This document shows, piece by piece, positions 44,716 through 53,993 of a stretch of 64,000 nucleotides of DNA. The stretch covers positions 148,396-212,395 of the forward strand of contig NZ_AUJO01000005.1 of NCBI RefSeq assembly GCF_000424265.1, in the 5' to 3' direction. The translations under genes were made by a program, and so were the position numbers. How positions within the stretch are numbered: the stretch's first letter is position 1; every line of letters begins with the position of its first letter. Origin of the DNA: Butyrivibrio sp. WCD3002. Its GTDB lineage: Bacteria; Bacillota; Clostridia; Lachnospirales; Lachnospiraceae. The notes under the pieces are model-generated. The model searched no databases, had not been told where the DNA came from, and was given only the letters and a program-made list of their open reading frames with translations.

Positions 44716-45993
44716 ATGAAAAATAAAATAAAGGAATTAAGAGATTTATACATAATTTGGATTACGCAGAGTTTGTCCCAGCTTGGCAGCGCAATAACAG
44801 AATTTGCGCTGACACTTTGGATATATGAAAAGACCGGATCTGCGCTGAGCACGGCAGCACTTACAATCTGCACTTATGCACCGTACGTTATTATGAGCAT
44901 TTTTGCCGGGGCAATAACAGATAAATTCGATAAAAAGAAAACCATGCTCATCTGCGATCTTTTGGCGGCGCTTACGACAGTTGTTGTATTTGTTTTATAC
45001 AAAAACGATGCACTTACAATTTGGCATCTGTACGCCATCAATGCGTTCTCGGGGCTTATGAACACTGTTCAGCAGCCTGCTTCAGAAGTGGCATATTCAC
45101 TTATCGTTCCAAAGGAACAGTATCAGAAGACCGGCGGTTTTCAGCAGTTGTCGCGTTCTCTTATATCAATTGGAAATCCGCTTATTGCTGCGGCACTTTA
45201 TGGACTGGCAGGACTGGATGTGGTGATAGCTGTAGATCTTCTGACTTTTGCCATAGCATTTGTGGCATTGCTGTTTTTCATAAAACTTCCTGAGATTCAG
45301 GAGGGATCAGATAATAACGATAATGTGATCAAACTGGCTAAAGAGGGGATTAGTTTCCTGAAGGAAACACCACTTATTCTTACCATAATCCTGTTTATGT
45401 CAGGTGTTAATCTTACAGCTTCAACTTTTGATGCTGTACTTCCGGCGCTTGTCATACCTCAAAAAGGCAACAATGTGTATGGAATAGTAACAGCCTGCTC
45501 AGGACTGGCAATGGTAGCAGGAAGCTTCCTTCCTATGATTTTGCCTAAACCTAAAGACAGAGTAAGAGTAATTTATCTTACAATGCTTTTTTCACTTGGG
45601 ATAGAAAACTTCGTACTGGCATTTTCAAGAAATCCTGTTTTATGGTGCATCGGTCAGATCTTAGGCTGGGTATTTGTACCGCTTATGGCTGCCAACCAGA
45701 ATGTAATAATGAGGAATGTTATTCCTATAGAGCTTCAGGGAAGAGTGTATGCTTGCAGAAATACTCTGCAGTTTTTCACCATTCCGATCGGCCTATTCCT
45801 TGGAGGATTCTTTGTAGACAAAATCTGCGAACCATTTATGACTTTGAGAAGTGATAATGCATTCTGGACGCTCCTTTTTGGAACCGGAAAGGGCTCAGGA
45901 GCAGCACTAATGATGTTCATACTTGGAGTGTCCGGAACTGTCCTTTGCATAACATCAGGTCAGATTATGAAAAAATATAAATATACTGAATAA
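44716..45993 (+). CDS. MFS exporter, MFS_3/Mef-like
   Basis: A 425-residue membrane protein with about 12 segments. WITQSLSQLGSAITEFALTLW at the N-terminus, AGAITDKFDKKKTMLICDLL near residue 62 (motif A loop) and NAFSGLMNTVQQPASEVAYSL near 112 match the efflux branch that includes macrolide exporters and siderophore exporters. It follows TGGAGGGTAA. Substrate cannot be read. It is flanked on both sides by the GTGCCA palindromic repeats, which is unusual and could reflect rearrangement around it. Confidence 0.85.
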   Translation: MKNKIKELRDLYIIWITQSLSQLGSAITEFALTLWIYEKTGSALSTAALTICTYAPYVIMSIFAGAITDKFDKKKTMLICDLLAALTTVVVFVLYKNDALTIWHLYAINAFSGLMNTVQQPASEVAYSLIVPKEQYQKTGGFQQLSRSLISIGNPLIAAALYGLAGLDVVIAVDLLTFAIAFVALLFFIKLPEIQEGSDNNDNVIKLAKEGISFLKETPLILTIILFMSGVNLTASTFDAVLPALVIPQKGNNVYGIVTACSGLAMVAGSFLPMILPKPKDRVRVIYLTMLFSLGIENFVLAFSRNPVLWCIGQILGWVFVPLMAANQNVIMRNVIPIELQGRVYACRNTLQFFTIPIGLFLGGFFVDKICEPFMTLRSDNAFWTLLFGTGKGSGAALMMFILGVSGTVLCITSGQIMKKYKYTE

Positions 45994-46006
45994 TCCGAAC
46001 CGATTC

Positions 46007-46129
46007 GTGCCATTGGGGACTGCCATTGGGGACGGTTCTACTTGGCACGCAGAATGCCACAGGGGACGGTTCTCTTTGGCATGAAGTACACAAGAAAGGC
46101 GTGCCAAAGAGAACCGTCCCCGATGGCAC
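46007..46129. repeat. GTGCCA palindromic element, copy C (compound)
   Basis: Contains three left-type blocks, one of them cut short (GTGCCATTGGGGAC, then TGCCATTGGGGACGGTTCT, then TGCCACAGGGGACGGTTCT), and one right end. It begins 14 bases after the MFS stop, and appears to be an array of nested or partly duplicated copies. Confidence 0.85.
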
Positions 46130-46133
46130 ACGG

Positions 46134-46337
46134 ATGATATTGATCAGATTGAGCTGCTTCTTGCCCATGCTATCTATGATATCTGTAGCACTGGGTGAGA
46201 TGCTTTTTGGAGTCCTTAATGATGCATTCATAGTGTACGTATCCATATTTATTGGAGCAATCGGAGTTGGAATAGGGTCAATAATGTACTCAATTGTTGA
46301 CAAATATCATATATATGCGAAACGAGAGGAAAATTAA
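46134..46337 (+). pseudogene. Small two-TM remnant after the repeat, perhaps an MFS C-terminus
   Basis: A 67-residue frame beginning four bases after repeat copy C, with two hydrophobic helices (LPMLSMISVALGEMLFGVL and a Gly/Ile-rich second one) and a basic tail YHIYAKREEN. It has no ribosome site. It looks like the last two helices of a larger membrane protein left beside the repeat. The MFS gene upstream already has a complete C-terminus, so this would be from another gene copy. Confidence 0.4.
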
Positions 46338-46454
46338 GAAGATTTTGTGAACTTCATTCTGTTTTAGGTTCATTTTAGTTTTCTCATCCATAATCTCCAC
46401 TAAAGCAAAGCATTGCAGATGCAATTTTCAAAGGAAATATCAAGGAGATTTAAA

Positions 46455-48011
46455 ATGAAAAGAAATGAACTTAGAAAAGTATTATCAATAGCAGCAATCA
46501 CAGTGATGTGTGTAACCTTTACCGCATGTGGTACAAATACAGGAACAGTAAGCGGAGAATCTACGATTATTACTGAGGAGGCTGCGCCTGAGGACAGCAC
46601 AGTTTCTGCAGATGCGACAAATGAAGAGGCATCTGCTGATAAACCTGAAGGAGAAATGCCGGAAGGAGAGACTCCTCCGGAAAAACCTGATGGAGAAGCT
46701 CCTGACGGACAGGCCCCGAATGGAGCACCTGGTGAAAAGCCTGACGGTGAAGCACCCGGAAATCCTCCTGAAGGAGGCGGATTTGGCGGTGGAAGCAGTA
46801 GCGCAGATATAGAGTATAAAGCCGCTGATGAGATAGTAGCTGCCGATTCGCAGGATGGAAAAACCTATGACAGCAGTGTTGCGGATGAGAGCGCACTTAT
46901 GATAAGCACTTCAGAAGAGGTATCTATCTCAAATGCTACGGTTACAAAGACAGGCGACTCAGATGGTGGAGACAGCTGCAATTTTTATGGCCTTAATGCT
47001 GCAGTCCTTGTGAAAGATGGCTCTACAACTACTATTACTGATAGCACGATTACTTCCGATGCTGACGGAGCAAACGGGTTTTTTTCCTATGGTGGTAACG
47101 GTGGAAAAAACGGAGCAGATGGTGATGGAACAAAGGTAATCATCTCTGATACAACTATTACCACCACAGGCGATGGGTCTGGTGGAATCATGACAACAGG
47201 TGGCGGTATCACAGAGGCATCAAATCTTACCATTGAGACTAGCGGAAGATCTTCAGCTGCCATAAGAACTGACCGTGGTGGCGGTACAGTTACAGTCGAC
47301 GGTGGCAGCTATACAACAAATGGACTTGGATCACCTGCGATTTATTCAACCGCAGATATTACAGTTTCTAACGCAACACTCATTTCAAATTTGTCAGAAG
47401 GTGTATGTATTGAAGGAATTAATTCCATTACATTAAATGACTGCGATATGACGGCAAACAATACAGATACCAACGGTAATGCCACCTTTTATGACACTAT
47501 CATGATCTATCAGTCTATGTCCGGAGATGCGGACAGTGGAACTTCCACATTTACAATGAATGGTGGAACGCTGACGAGCAAAAATGGTCATGTTTTTCAT
47601 GTGACAAACACACAGGCTGTGATCAATCTCGATAATGTAAAGATTGTTAATGAGGATTCAGCGAACGTTCTTCTTTCAGTTTGTGCTGATGGATGGAAGG
47701 GAGACAGTAACGTTGCTACAGTAAATGCAAGCAATCAGACACTTGATGGAACAATTCTCGTAGGAAGTGATTCTGAGCTTACTTTAAACCTTACTGATGG
47801 TTCAGATTTCACCGGTGCGATTGATGGTAATATTACAAATGCCAAGGGCGAAAGCGTTTCTACAGAAGTGGGAACCGTCTCTGTATCTATAGATAAAAGC
47901 AGTACATGGACACTTACAGCCGATACATATATCACATCTTTTGATGGGGATATGTCCAATGTAAATACAAATGGATACACACTTTATGTAAATGGCGAAG
48001 CTATGAACTAA
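46455..48011 (+). CDS. Surface lipoprotein with Pro/Glu-rich stalk and beta-helix-like repeat domain
   Basis: A 518-residue lipoprotein: lipobox VTFTACG (Cys near 26), a Pro/Gly/Glu/Asp-rich stalk at about 55-115 with repeats of E/P-G-E-x-P-x, then about 400 residues of short Thr/Ser/Gly-rich strands (TTITDSTITS, VIISDTTITTTG, ITVSNATLISN) characteristic of right-handed beta-helices. This recalls the Cthe_2159-like carbohydrate-binding proteins and adhesins; no catalytic motif is visible. The start follows AAGGAG. Likely role: binding of plant polysaccharide or attachment, by analogy. Confidence 0.7.
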   Translation: MKRNELRKVLSIAAITVMCVTFTACGTNTGTVSGESTIITEEAAPEDSTVSADATNEEASADKPEGEMPEGETPPEKPDGEAPDGQAPNGAPGEKPDGEAPGNPPEGGGFGGGSSSADIEYKAADEIVAADSQDGKTYDSSVADESALMISTSEEVSISNATVTKTGDSDGGDSCNFYGLNAAVLVKDGSTTTITDSTITSDADGANGFFSYGGNGGKNGADGDGTKVIISDTTITTTGDGSGGIMTTGGGITEASNLTIETSGRSSAAIRTDRGGGTVTVDGGSYTTNGLGSPAIYSTADITVSNATLISNLSEGVCIEGINSITLNDCDMTANNTDTNGNATFYDTIMIYQSMSGDADSGTSTFTMNGGTLTSKNGHVFHVTNTQAVINLDNVKIVNEDSANVLLSVCADGWKGDSNVATVNASNQTLDGTILVGSDSELTLNLTDGSDFTGAIDGNITNAKGESVSTEVGTVSVSIDKSSTWTLTADTYITSFDGDMSNVNTNGYTLYVNGEAMN

Positions 48012-48187
48012 ACAGAACTGTCCCAGGGGGACGGGATATGGAGTCAAAATAAACGACTCTGTACCTCGCCCCTCATTTTTTATTAATCCTAAAACGACAG
48101 AGCAGATGCAGGAGGAGCAAATGGTTGAGAATTTTTATCATTAAACTCAAAACATCATTTAATATGTAAAAAATGTGCTATCATGCT

Positions 48188-48203
48188 GTTAGCAATCGCT
48201 AAC
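48188..48203. promoter_or_regulatory. Palindromic operator of feoA, probable DtxR-type box
   Basis: GTTAGCAATCGCTAAC is a palindrome of 6-bp arms with a 4-bp centre. It lies right after a TATCAT -10-like hexamer (48179-48184), so a bound repressor would block transcription. The same TTAGC-N4-GCTAA pattern occurs at the second feo locus (61743-61756). Confidence 0.65.
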
Positions 48204-48222
48204 TTTGAGAGAGGAGAAAGTT

Positions 48223-48450
48223 ATGAGTTTAAGTGAAGTAAGAGAAAACAACGATGCTGTCATCACAGCAATCAATGGCGACACAAGATTTATGAGCCGC
48301 ATCACATCGATAGGTTTGAAACCCGGATGCAAGGTCAGTGTCATCAAAAATGATAGTAATAGACCCATGCTTGTCTATTCAAGAGATACCATGATCGCAC
48401 TGAATCGCAGAGAATGTGCTGGAATCATGGTTGAGGAGGTGACAGCATGA
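48223..48450 (+). CDS. feoA: FeoA ferrous iron transport accessory protein
   Basis: A 75-residue SH3-like protein. [25 protein letters not shown] is the family core, and [17 protein letters not shown] the closing strands. The ATG at 48223 follows GAGAGGAGAAAG. It overlaps the start of a truncated feoB by four bases. FeoA stimulates the FeoB GTPase permease; here its partner is broken, so the gene may serve another FeoB or be non-functional in practice. Presumably iron-repressed through the palindrome just upstream. Confidence 0.85.
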   Translation: MSLSEVRENNDAVITAINGDTRFMSRITSIGLKPGCKVSVIKNDSNRPMLVYSRDTMIALNRRECAGIMVEEVTA

Positions 48451-48593
48451 GCACAGCTGCAACTATAGCCATTCTCGGACAACCTAATTCTGGCAAGTCA
48501 ACTCTGTTTAATGCTCTTACGGGCCTTCGACAGCATGTCGGCAACTGGCCCGGTAATACCATTTTCAGCAACAGATGTGAAGTCCTACGATGA
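48447..48593 (+). pseudogene. feoB: feoB 5' fragment (G1 motif only)
   Basis: A 48-codon frame overlapping the feoA stop. It starts like Feo[21 protein letters not shown] (G1/P-loop), then [11 protein letters not shown], and then the FeoB sequence ends abruptly. A second coding sequence in another frame begins at that point. The rest of the roughly 700-residue permease is missing, so a deletion joined the first 35 codons to unrelated DNA near 48550. Confidence 0.85.
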
Positions 48594-48741
48594 GTTTTAC
48601 AAGACCCTGGAAAAAGCTATCAGGAAAGATTCAAGGCTTGATGTTTCGGGGCTTAAAGAGCAATACGAAAGCATCAAAGGCTACCAGGAAATATGCAATC
48701 TGATTCCGGATCAACAGCAAATGTGGGAAGTCGTGAAATAA
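48553..48741 (+). pseudogene. 3' fragment of an unidentified gene fused to the feoB remnant
   Basis: From 48553 a good coding frame of about 62 codons begins without a start: [20 protein letters not shown], then a helical tail ending QQMWEVVK at 48741. It looks like the C-terminus of a larger protein whose beginning was lost at the feoB junction. I do not recognise the parent family. It ends 12 bases before the first ABC exporter gene. Confidence 0.5.
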
Positions 48742-48753
48742 GAAGGGGAAAAA

Positions 48754-50553
48754 ATGAATAGAAATAAAAGTGTTATATCGCAGCTATTGGATTACGCAGG
48801 TAATCATAAGTATTTTACTATCAGTTCATGGATTCTGGCCGCAATAAGCGCCTTGGTTGCATTGGTGCCGTTTTATTATATCTGGTGCATCATCAAGGAA
48901 GTTGTGGAGGTCAGGCCGGATTTTTCAAAGGCAACGCACATAGTCAGCTATGGCTGGAGTGCCGTGGGGATGAGCCTTCTTGCGATGTTTCTCTACATCT
49001 CAGCTCTGATGTGCTCCCATTTAGCAGCCTTCAGAGTTCAGACGAATATGAGAAAAGCCATGATGGAGCACGTTATGAAGCTTCCCATGGGCTACATTGA
49101 ATCCGAAGGAAGCGGCAAAATCAGGAAAATCGTGGCTGAGTCCAGCGCAGCAACAGAGACGTTCCTGGCCCACAGTCTTCCGGACAAAGCAGTCAGCTAC
49201 GCCACACCGGTTGGGCTTATAGCTATGCTCCTTATTTTTGACTGGAGGATCGGCCTTATCTGCCTTGTGCCTGCGGTTTTAGCATTTCTTATGATGGGCG
49301 GAATGATGGGGGAAAAGATGCAGAATGACATGAAGGAGTATCAAAATGCCCTTGATGAGATGTCTGCAGAAGCGGTTGAATATGTCAGGGGAATTCCCGT
49401 CGTTAAGACCTTCGGTCAGTCTGTTTTTTCTTTCAAAAGATTCAAGGACGCCATCGATAAATATGAAAAGTGGACAATCACCTACACCATCGGCATGAGA
49501 ATGCCCATGATAGGCTTTACCACTGCAGCGAATGCGGTATTTGCAGCTCTTGTAGCCTGCAGCTTTATCTTTGCAAGAAACAGCGTTTCAAATACATTCC
49601 TGTACAACATTTTCTTTTACATCATCATCACACCGATTCTTTCGGTTACCCTTATGAAGGTGGCCTATGCCGGTGAGAGCCAGATGATAGTAAAAGACGC
49701 TCTAAACAGAATGTATGAGCTTCTTGATGTGGAGCCTCTTAAGGAAGCTTCAAATCCTCAAAATCCAAAGGACAGCAGTATAAAGATTGAAAATATCACA
49801 TTTACATACGATGGAAAGAAGGCCAACGCTATCGACGGCATAAGTCTTGATATCAAGCCCGGTGAACATGTTGCATTTGTTGGCCCTTCCGGCGGCGGTA
49901 AAACAACCCTCGCTTCCCTCATCGCGAGATTCTGGGATGTGAAGCAGGGCAGTATCAAAATCGGCGGCGTAGATGTAAAGGATATTTCCTCAGCGGATCT
50001 GATGAAAAATGTATCCTATGTTTTTCAGGACAGTAAGCTCCTTAAGATGTCCATCCTTGATAATGTCAGGATGGGAAAGCCCGATGCCACAGAAGCAGAA
50101 GTGGTACAGGCCCTTAAAGACGCCATGTGCTGGGATATTATTGAAAAGCTTCCGGATGGAATTAACACCATGATAGGAAGCAAAGGAACCTATGTCTCAG
50201 GCGGTGAAGCTCAGCGAATCTCTATTGCCAGAGCATTCCTGAAAAATGCACCGATACTGATTCTGGACGAGGCCACAGCCTTTGCAGATCCTGACAACGA
50301 GATCATGGTCCAGAAGGCTTTCGCCAATCTTTCCAAGGATAAAACAGTCATTATGATCGCGCATCGTCTGTCAACTGTGGTGGATGCCGATAAAATCTGT
50401 GTTCTTTCCGACGGAAAAATCGTTGAGAGCGGAAAACACGATGCACTGCTTGCAAAGGGCGGCATTTACGACCACATGTGGAATGAGTACAAAAAGTCAG
50501 TTAATTGGAAAATGGGAAGGGAGCAGAACAATGATAGAAAAGTTACAGCATAA
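48754..50553 (+). CDS. ABC exporter-type half-transporter, siderophore/iron group (first subunit)
   Basis: A 599-residue protein with a six-helix transmembrane domain (to about residue 320) and a C-terminal ATPase: Walker A GPSGGGKTTL near 378, signature VSGGEAQR near 485 and Walker B ILILDEATAFADPDNE near 508. The ATAFADP D-loop variant is typical of YbtP/Q and IrtA/B importers built on the exporter fold, which bring in Fe-siderophores. It follows AGAAGGGG, and the next half-transporter overlaps its end by 23 bases. Linkage to feo supports an iron role. Substrate is not proven. Confidence 0.85.
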   Translation: MNRNKSVISQLLDYAGNHKYFTISSWILAAISALVALVPFYYIWCIIKEVVEVRPDFSKATHIVSYGWSAVGMSLLAMFLYISALMCSHLAAFRVQTNMRKAMMEHVMKLPMGYIESEGSGKIRKIVAESSAATETFLAHSLPDKAVSYATPVGLIAMLLIFDWRIGLICLVPAVLAFLMMGGMMGEKMQNDMKEYQNALDEMSAEAVEYVRGIPVVKTFGQSVFSFKRFKDAIDKYEKWTITYTIGMRMPMIGFTTAANAVFAALVACSFIFARNSVSNTFLYNIFFYIIITPILSVTLMKVAYAGESQMIVKDALNRMYELLDVEPLKEASNPQNPKDSSIKIENITFTYDGKKANAIDGISLDIKPGEHVAFVGPSGGGKTTLASLIARFWDVKQGSIKIGGVDVKDISSADLMKNVSYVFQDSKLLKMSILDNVRMGKPDATEAEVVQALKDAMCWDIIEKLPDGINTMIGSKGTYVSGGEAQRISIARAFLKNAPILILDEATAFADPDNEIMVQKAFANLSKDKTVIMIAHRLSTVVDADKICVLSDGKIVESGKHDALLAKGGIYDHMWNEYKKSVNWKMGREQNNDRKVTA

Positions 50554-52264
50554 ATACGCGCTCTCTGAGCAGGGAGCAAAGGACATGGTAAAGGCTTTTG
50601 GAGCCTGCACCCTGGCGAATCTGGCACAGATGATGCCTGTTGGTATTCTTTTCATGATGACGGAAGACCTACTAAACGGCGAGATTCCCGGAAATCACAT
50701 AAGAATATTCGTACTGGGCTCCGTAATCTGTCTTTTACTTGTCGCGTATACAGAGTATTTACAGTACAATGCCACCTTCTTTTCAACCTATGTAGAAAGC
50801 GGCGTGAGAAGGCGTTCTTTAGCTGAAAAACTTAGAAGAATCCCTCTTTCATTTTTCGGAAAAAAGGACTTAGCTGACCTTACCAACACTATCATGGCGG
50901 ACTGTGCCATGCTTGAAACCGCATCATCGCACTGGCTTCCGGAGCTGGTTGGTGCTTTTATCTCAACAACTATTGTGGTTATCAGCCTTTTCTTTTTCGA
51001 TGCCAGAATGGCAATAGCTGCTGTGTGGGTGCTTCCTATAGCCTTCATTATCGTCTTTTCATCAAGACATGTAATGCACAAAGTGAACCGAAAGGGAAGT
51101 AAATACAAGGTTGCCTGCCTCGACGGAATTCAGGAAGCACTGGAAACAGTGAGGGATTTAAAGGCCTATAACGCTCAGGATACATATATGGAAGGTCTTA
51201 ACAAGAAGATTAAGGCTGTTGAGGACCACACCATTTTTACAGAGTTCGTAAACGCAGCATTTGTAAGCAGCGCCCAGATGATCCTGAAGTTCGGAATAGG
51301 AACGGTGGCCATTGTTGGTTCCTCACTTCTTATGAAAAACGAGATAAATGTCGTTACTTTCTTTATGTACCTTCTGGTAGTTTCAAGAATGTATGAGCCG
51401 CTTCAAATATCTCTGATGAATTTCTCGGCTCTGATTGCAACCGACACTCAGTGCGAGCGAATGGATGAGATTTTATCCCACTATGAGCAGACAGGAAGCG
51501 AGACTCTGACAAATCAGAATTATGACATCGAATTTAAAAATGTGCGGTTTTCATATGAGGATGGGGAAACAGTATTAAAGGATGTGAGCTTTGTGGCCAA
51601 GCAGGGCGAAGTTACAGCCCTTATCGGTCCATCAGGTGGCGGAAAAACAACGGTTTCAAGACTTGCTGCCAGATTCTGGGATATTGAAAAAGGACTTATT
51701 ACAGTTGGAGGTATGGATATTTCAAAGATCGATCCTGAAAAGCTTCTTTCCATGTATTCTATAGTTTTCCAGGATGTGACGCTTTTCAATAATACTGTTC
51801 TTGAGAATATCCGAATCGGCAAAAAGGAAGCTACGGACGAGGAGGTCAAGGCTGCAGCCAGACTCGCCCACTGCGACGAATTCATTGAAAAGCTTCCTGA
51901 CGGCTACAACACACTTATTGGTGAGAACGGTTCCGAGCTTTCAGGGGGAGAGCGTCAGAGAATCTCAATCGCCAGAGCTTTCCTTAAGGAAGCGCCTATC
52001 ATACTGATGGACGAAGCCACAGCTTCTCTCGATGTAGATAACGAGTCGCTGATCCAGGAAGCAATAAGCGATCTCATCAAAAACAAGACCGTGCTTATCA
52101 TCGCCCATCGCATGCGAACCGTAGACGGAGCCGACAAGATAGTAGTTCTCAGGAATGGAAAAGTGGCTGAATCGGATGCTCCCGCAAAACTCCGGGAAGC
52201 AGACGGAATATACAGCCATATGCTTGCAGTTCAGATGCAGACAGAAAATTGGAAGCTGGCATAA
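50531..52264 (+). CDS. ABC exporter-type half-transporter, siderophore/iron group (second subunit)
   Basis: A 577-residue partner with the same layout: six membrane helices, Walker A GPSGGGKTTV near 369, signature LSGGERQR near 473 and Walker B IILMDEATASLDVDNE near 496. The ATG at 50531 follows GGGAAGGGAGCAG; a longer in-frame start lies inside the previous gene and is rejected. The pair should form a heterodimer. Confidence 0.87.
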   Translation: MIEKLQHKYALSEQGAKDMVKAFGACTLANLAQMMPVGILFMMTEDLLNGEIPGNHIRIFVLGSVICLLLVAYTEYLQYNATFFSTYVESGVRRRSLAEKLRRIPLSFFGKKDLADLTNTIMADCAMLETASSHWLPELVGAFISTTIVVISLFFFDARMAIAAVWVLPIAFIIVFSSRHVMHKVNRKGSKYKVACLDGIQEALETVRDLKAYNAQDTYMEGLNKKIKAVEDHTIFTEFVNAAFVSSAQMILKFGIGTVAIVGSSLLMKNEINVVTFFMYLLVVSRMYEPLQISLMNFSALIATDTQCERMDEILSHYEQTGSETLTNQNYDIEFKNVRFSYEDGETVLKDVSFVAKQGEVTALIGPSGGGKTTVSRLAARFWDIEKGLITVGGMDISKIDPEKLLSMYSIVFQDVTLFNNTVLENIRIGKKEATDEEVKAAARLAHCDEFIEKLPDGYNTLIGENGSELSGGERQRISIARAFLKEAPIILMDEATASLDVDNESLIQEAISDLIKNKTVLIIAHRMRTVDGADKIVVLRNGKVAESDAPAKLREADGIYSHMLAVQMQTENWKLA

Positions 52265-52266
52265 GG

Positions 52267-52524
52267 ATCCAATTTCTTAAACTGTATTTTGGTGGGGTAA
52301 CTGATAGGAAAATCACCTTGAAAAACATCCGGCTTTTCGAGGAACAATGCAGAGAAAATCTGGAGATTCTAAGTGTGTATAAGGATAATCTTGAAAAAGT
52401 CCTTGATGAAGAGGATCATATATTTTTCTATCTGACTGTTACTTTCGGAATTGATATATATAAGGCTTACATAAAGTGGTGTAGAAAGGCTAAGATGGTC
52501 CTAAAGGACGGGGTTAGCGCATGA
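52267..52524 (+). pseudogene. PadR-family regulator, C-terminal fragment only
   Basis: About 85 codons in frame directly after the ABC stop: IQFLKLYFGGVTDRK, FEEQCRENLEIL and TFGIDIYKAYIKWCRKAKMV match the C-terminal dimerisation domain of PadR/AphA-like regulators. The N-terminal winged helix of about 90 residues is missing, and no start codon with a ribosome site exists. The fragment starts three bases past the ABC stop, so a deletion probably joined them. Confidence 0.65.
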
Positions 52525-52603
52525 TTCTAAATGAATTGTGCGCTACATTTTTCTAGGGAAATATGTTTATTCGTCGCATTAGGGCTGCTTATCTATCATC
52601 ATG

Positions 52604-53044
52604 TCAGTGCTTTTCCCAGGCATTAAGTATATTTAATGCCATTTGCAGATCTATGATTGCATCTTCTCTGTCGTAGGTAAAGTTTTCAGGGACACTGTCG
52701 AACAACTCAATCTTTTCCATCTCGTTGTCCGGCAGCTCTCCAAGAGAACCTACGATGGCAAGGTAGAACCGCCCATTATTCTTGTGTATTCCATCATCCC
52801 AGGGCTGCTCGTAATCCCAAAGGGGAATAATTTCACAGTCAGTAATCCCCGTCTCTTCGTACAGCTCGCGCTTCGCAGCCTGCATCGCAGTCTCTCCCTT
52901 CTCAACATGACCGCCCGGGTTTTCATAGCTTTTTCTCTTTTTGTGCCAGCAAAACACCCATTTATCCTGATATCTGGTTAAAATCACGACAAATTCAATA
53001 TTTTCCAGCTGTCCTAAAATGAAATTCTTTTTTCTGTATACCAT
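52604..53044 (-). CDS. NUDIX hydrolase
   Basis: A 146-residue NUDIX protein. The box GGHVEKGETAMQAAKRELYE followed by ETGI (G-x5-E-x7-RE-x2-EE-x-G) is intact near residues 45-68. WVFCWHKKRKSYENPGGH upstream is reminiscent of the NUDIX subgroup acting on 8-oxo-dGTP or other nucleotides; the substrate is undetermined. The ATG at 53044 follows GGAGAAGGT. Confidence 0.88.
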   Translation of the reverse strand: MVYRKKNFILGQLENIEFVVILTRYQDKWVFCWHKKRKSYENPGGHVEKGETAMQAAKRELYEETGITDCEIIPLWDYEQPWDDGIHKNNGRFYLAIVGSLGELPDNEMEKIELFDSVPENFTYDREDAIIDLQMALNILNAWEKH

Positions 53045-53105
53045 ACCTTCTCCTGTCTCCACCTTATGGGTTTATTTTAAAACGCAGAGACCTATTTTAT
53101 TATAA

Positions 53106-53792
53106 TTACTTCCCGCCAATTTTTCCAAACAGCATATCAGCGGTCTTTTCAAGCTCCATTCGTTTCTTGGTGTCATCGTAGGAGGTTTCCTTATCATCAA
53201 TTCCCTTAACGACATCAATTGAGAAAAGCCCATCCCTGTTGCAATAGAAAAAGATTTTACGAACGCCGCTTATCTTGAATCTGGCCGCGGCGCTTCCTTC
53301 GGGATACAGCTTAACCATCTGAATTCGATCCGGAGAGGATGCTGCAATAAAGGATATGTAGTGATCCTTGGTCATTTCATGGTCGATTCTGACATAATAT
53401 TCATCTTCAATGCGCTCAATGAAAATCATGTGGTTTTCATCGGTCTGCTCTGCTTCTGCAGGAAGGAGCTGTACGCCGTGGCACTGTATGACTGCCTCGC
53501 CCATGCTGTGAATCGCATTTCCGCAAACAGGACAAACATAGAATTTTGAACGCATCATATTTGCGGATACATTTTCGTTTTTTATCTGGTTGCCGGAAAT
53601 CAGCTCTGTCACTGATATTCTGAAGGCATCCGCAATCGGTTCAAGCAGGGTTATGTCGGGATAACCTTTTCCCGTTTCCCATTTCGAAACTGTTTTATCG
53701 GTTACGCCAAGAAGCTCAGCAAGCTGAAGCTGCGTCATTTTCTTTTGTTCGCGCATTTCCTTAATTACTGCGCCTGTAACATATTGATTCAT
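53106..53792 (-). CDS. XRE-family regulator with zinc-ribbon-like middle
   Basis: A 228-residue protein: N-terminal HTH (VIKEMREQKKMTQLQLAELL near residue 8, TDKTVSKWETGKGYPDITLL near 31), then from about residue 75 a CPVCGNAIHSMGE segment followed by a beta-rich domain. The CxxC suggests a metal-binding ribbon with an incomplete second pair. The C-terminal half is not recognised. The ATG at 53792 follows TATGGAGGT. It may regulate the divergent CPBP gene. Confidence 0.75.
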   Translation of the reverse strand: MNQYVTGAVIKEMREQKKMTQLQLAELLGVTDKTVSKWETGKGYPDITLLEPIADAFRISVTELISGNQIKNENVSANMMRSKFYVCPVCGNAIHSMGEAVIQCHGVQLLPAEAEQTDENHMIFIERIEDEYYVRIDHEMTKDHYISFIAASSPDRIQMVKLYPEGSAAARFKISGVRKIFFYCNRDGLFSIDVVKGIDDKETSYDDTKKRMELEKTADMLFGKIGGK

Positions 53793-53993
53793 GGTTTCTA
53801 CCTCCATAAGTTCTTTGTCATTGCATCTCTTACAGAAATATTAACCTAGTAAGCATACCATAACTACCTACGGAAAGTAGAGTATGAAAAAGAAGTGAAA
53901 AACAGGTCTATATCCGTGCATGGAAAGGCCTGTTTTTCTTAGGGTGTTAGAGTAAGCATATCAGGTTTTTGAATATAAAAGGAGGAATTTCAA

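Noticed and set aside
48205..48222. An upstream start for feoA
   Set aside because: The ribosome site GGAGAAAG fits the ATG at 48223; the upstream start would overlap that site.
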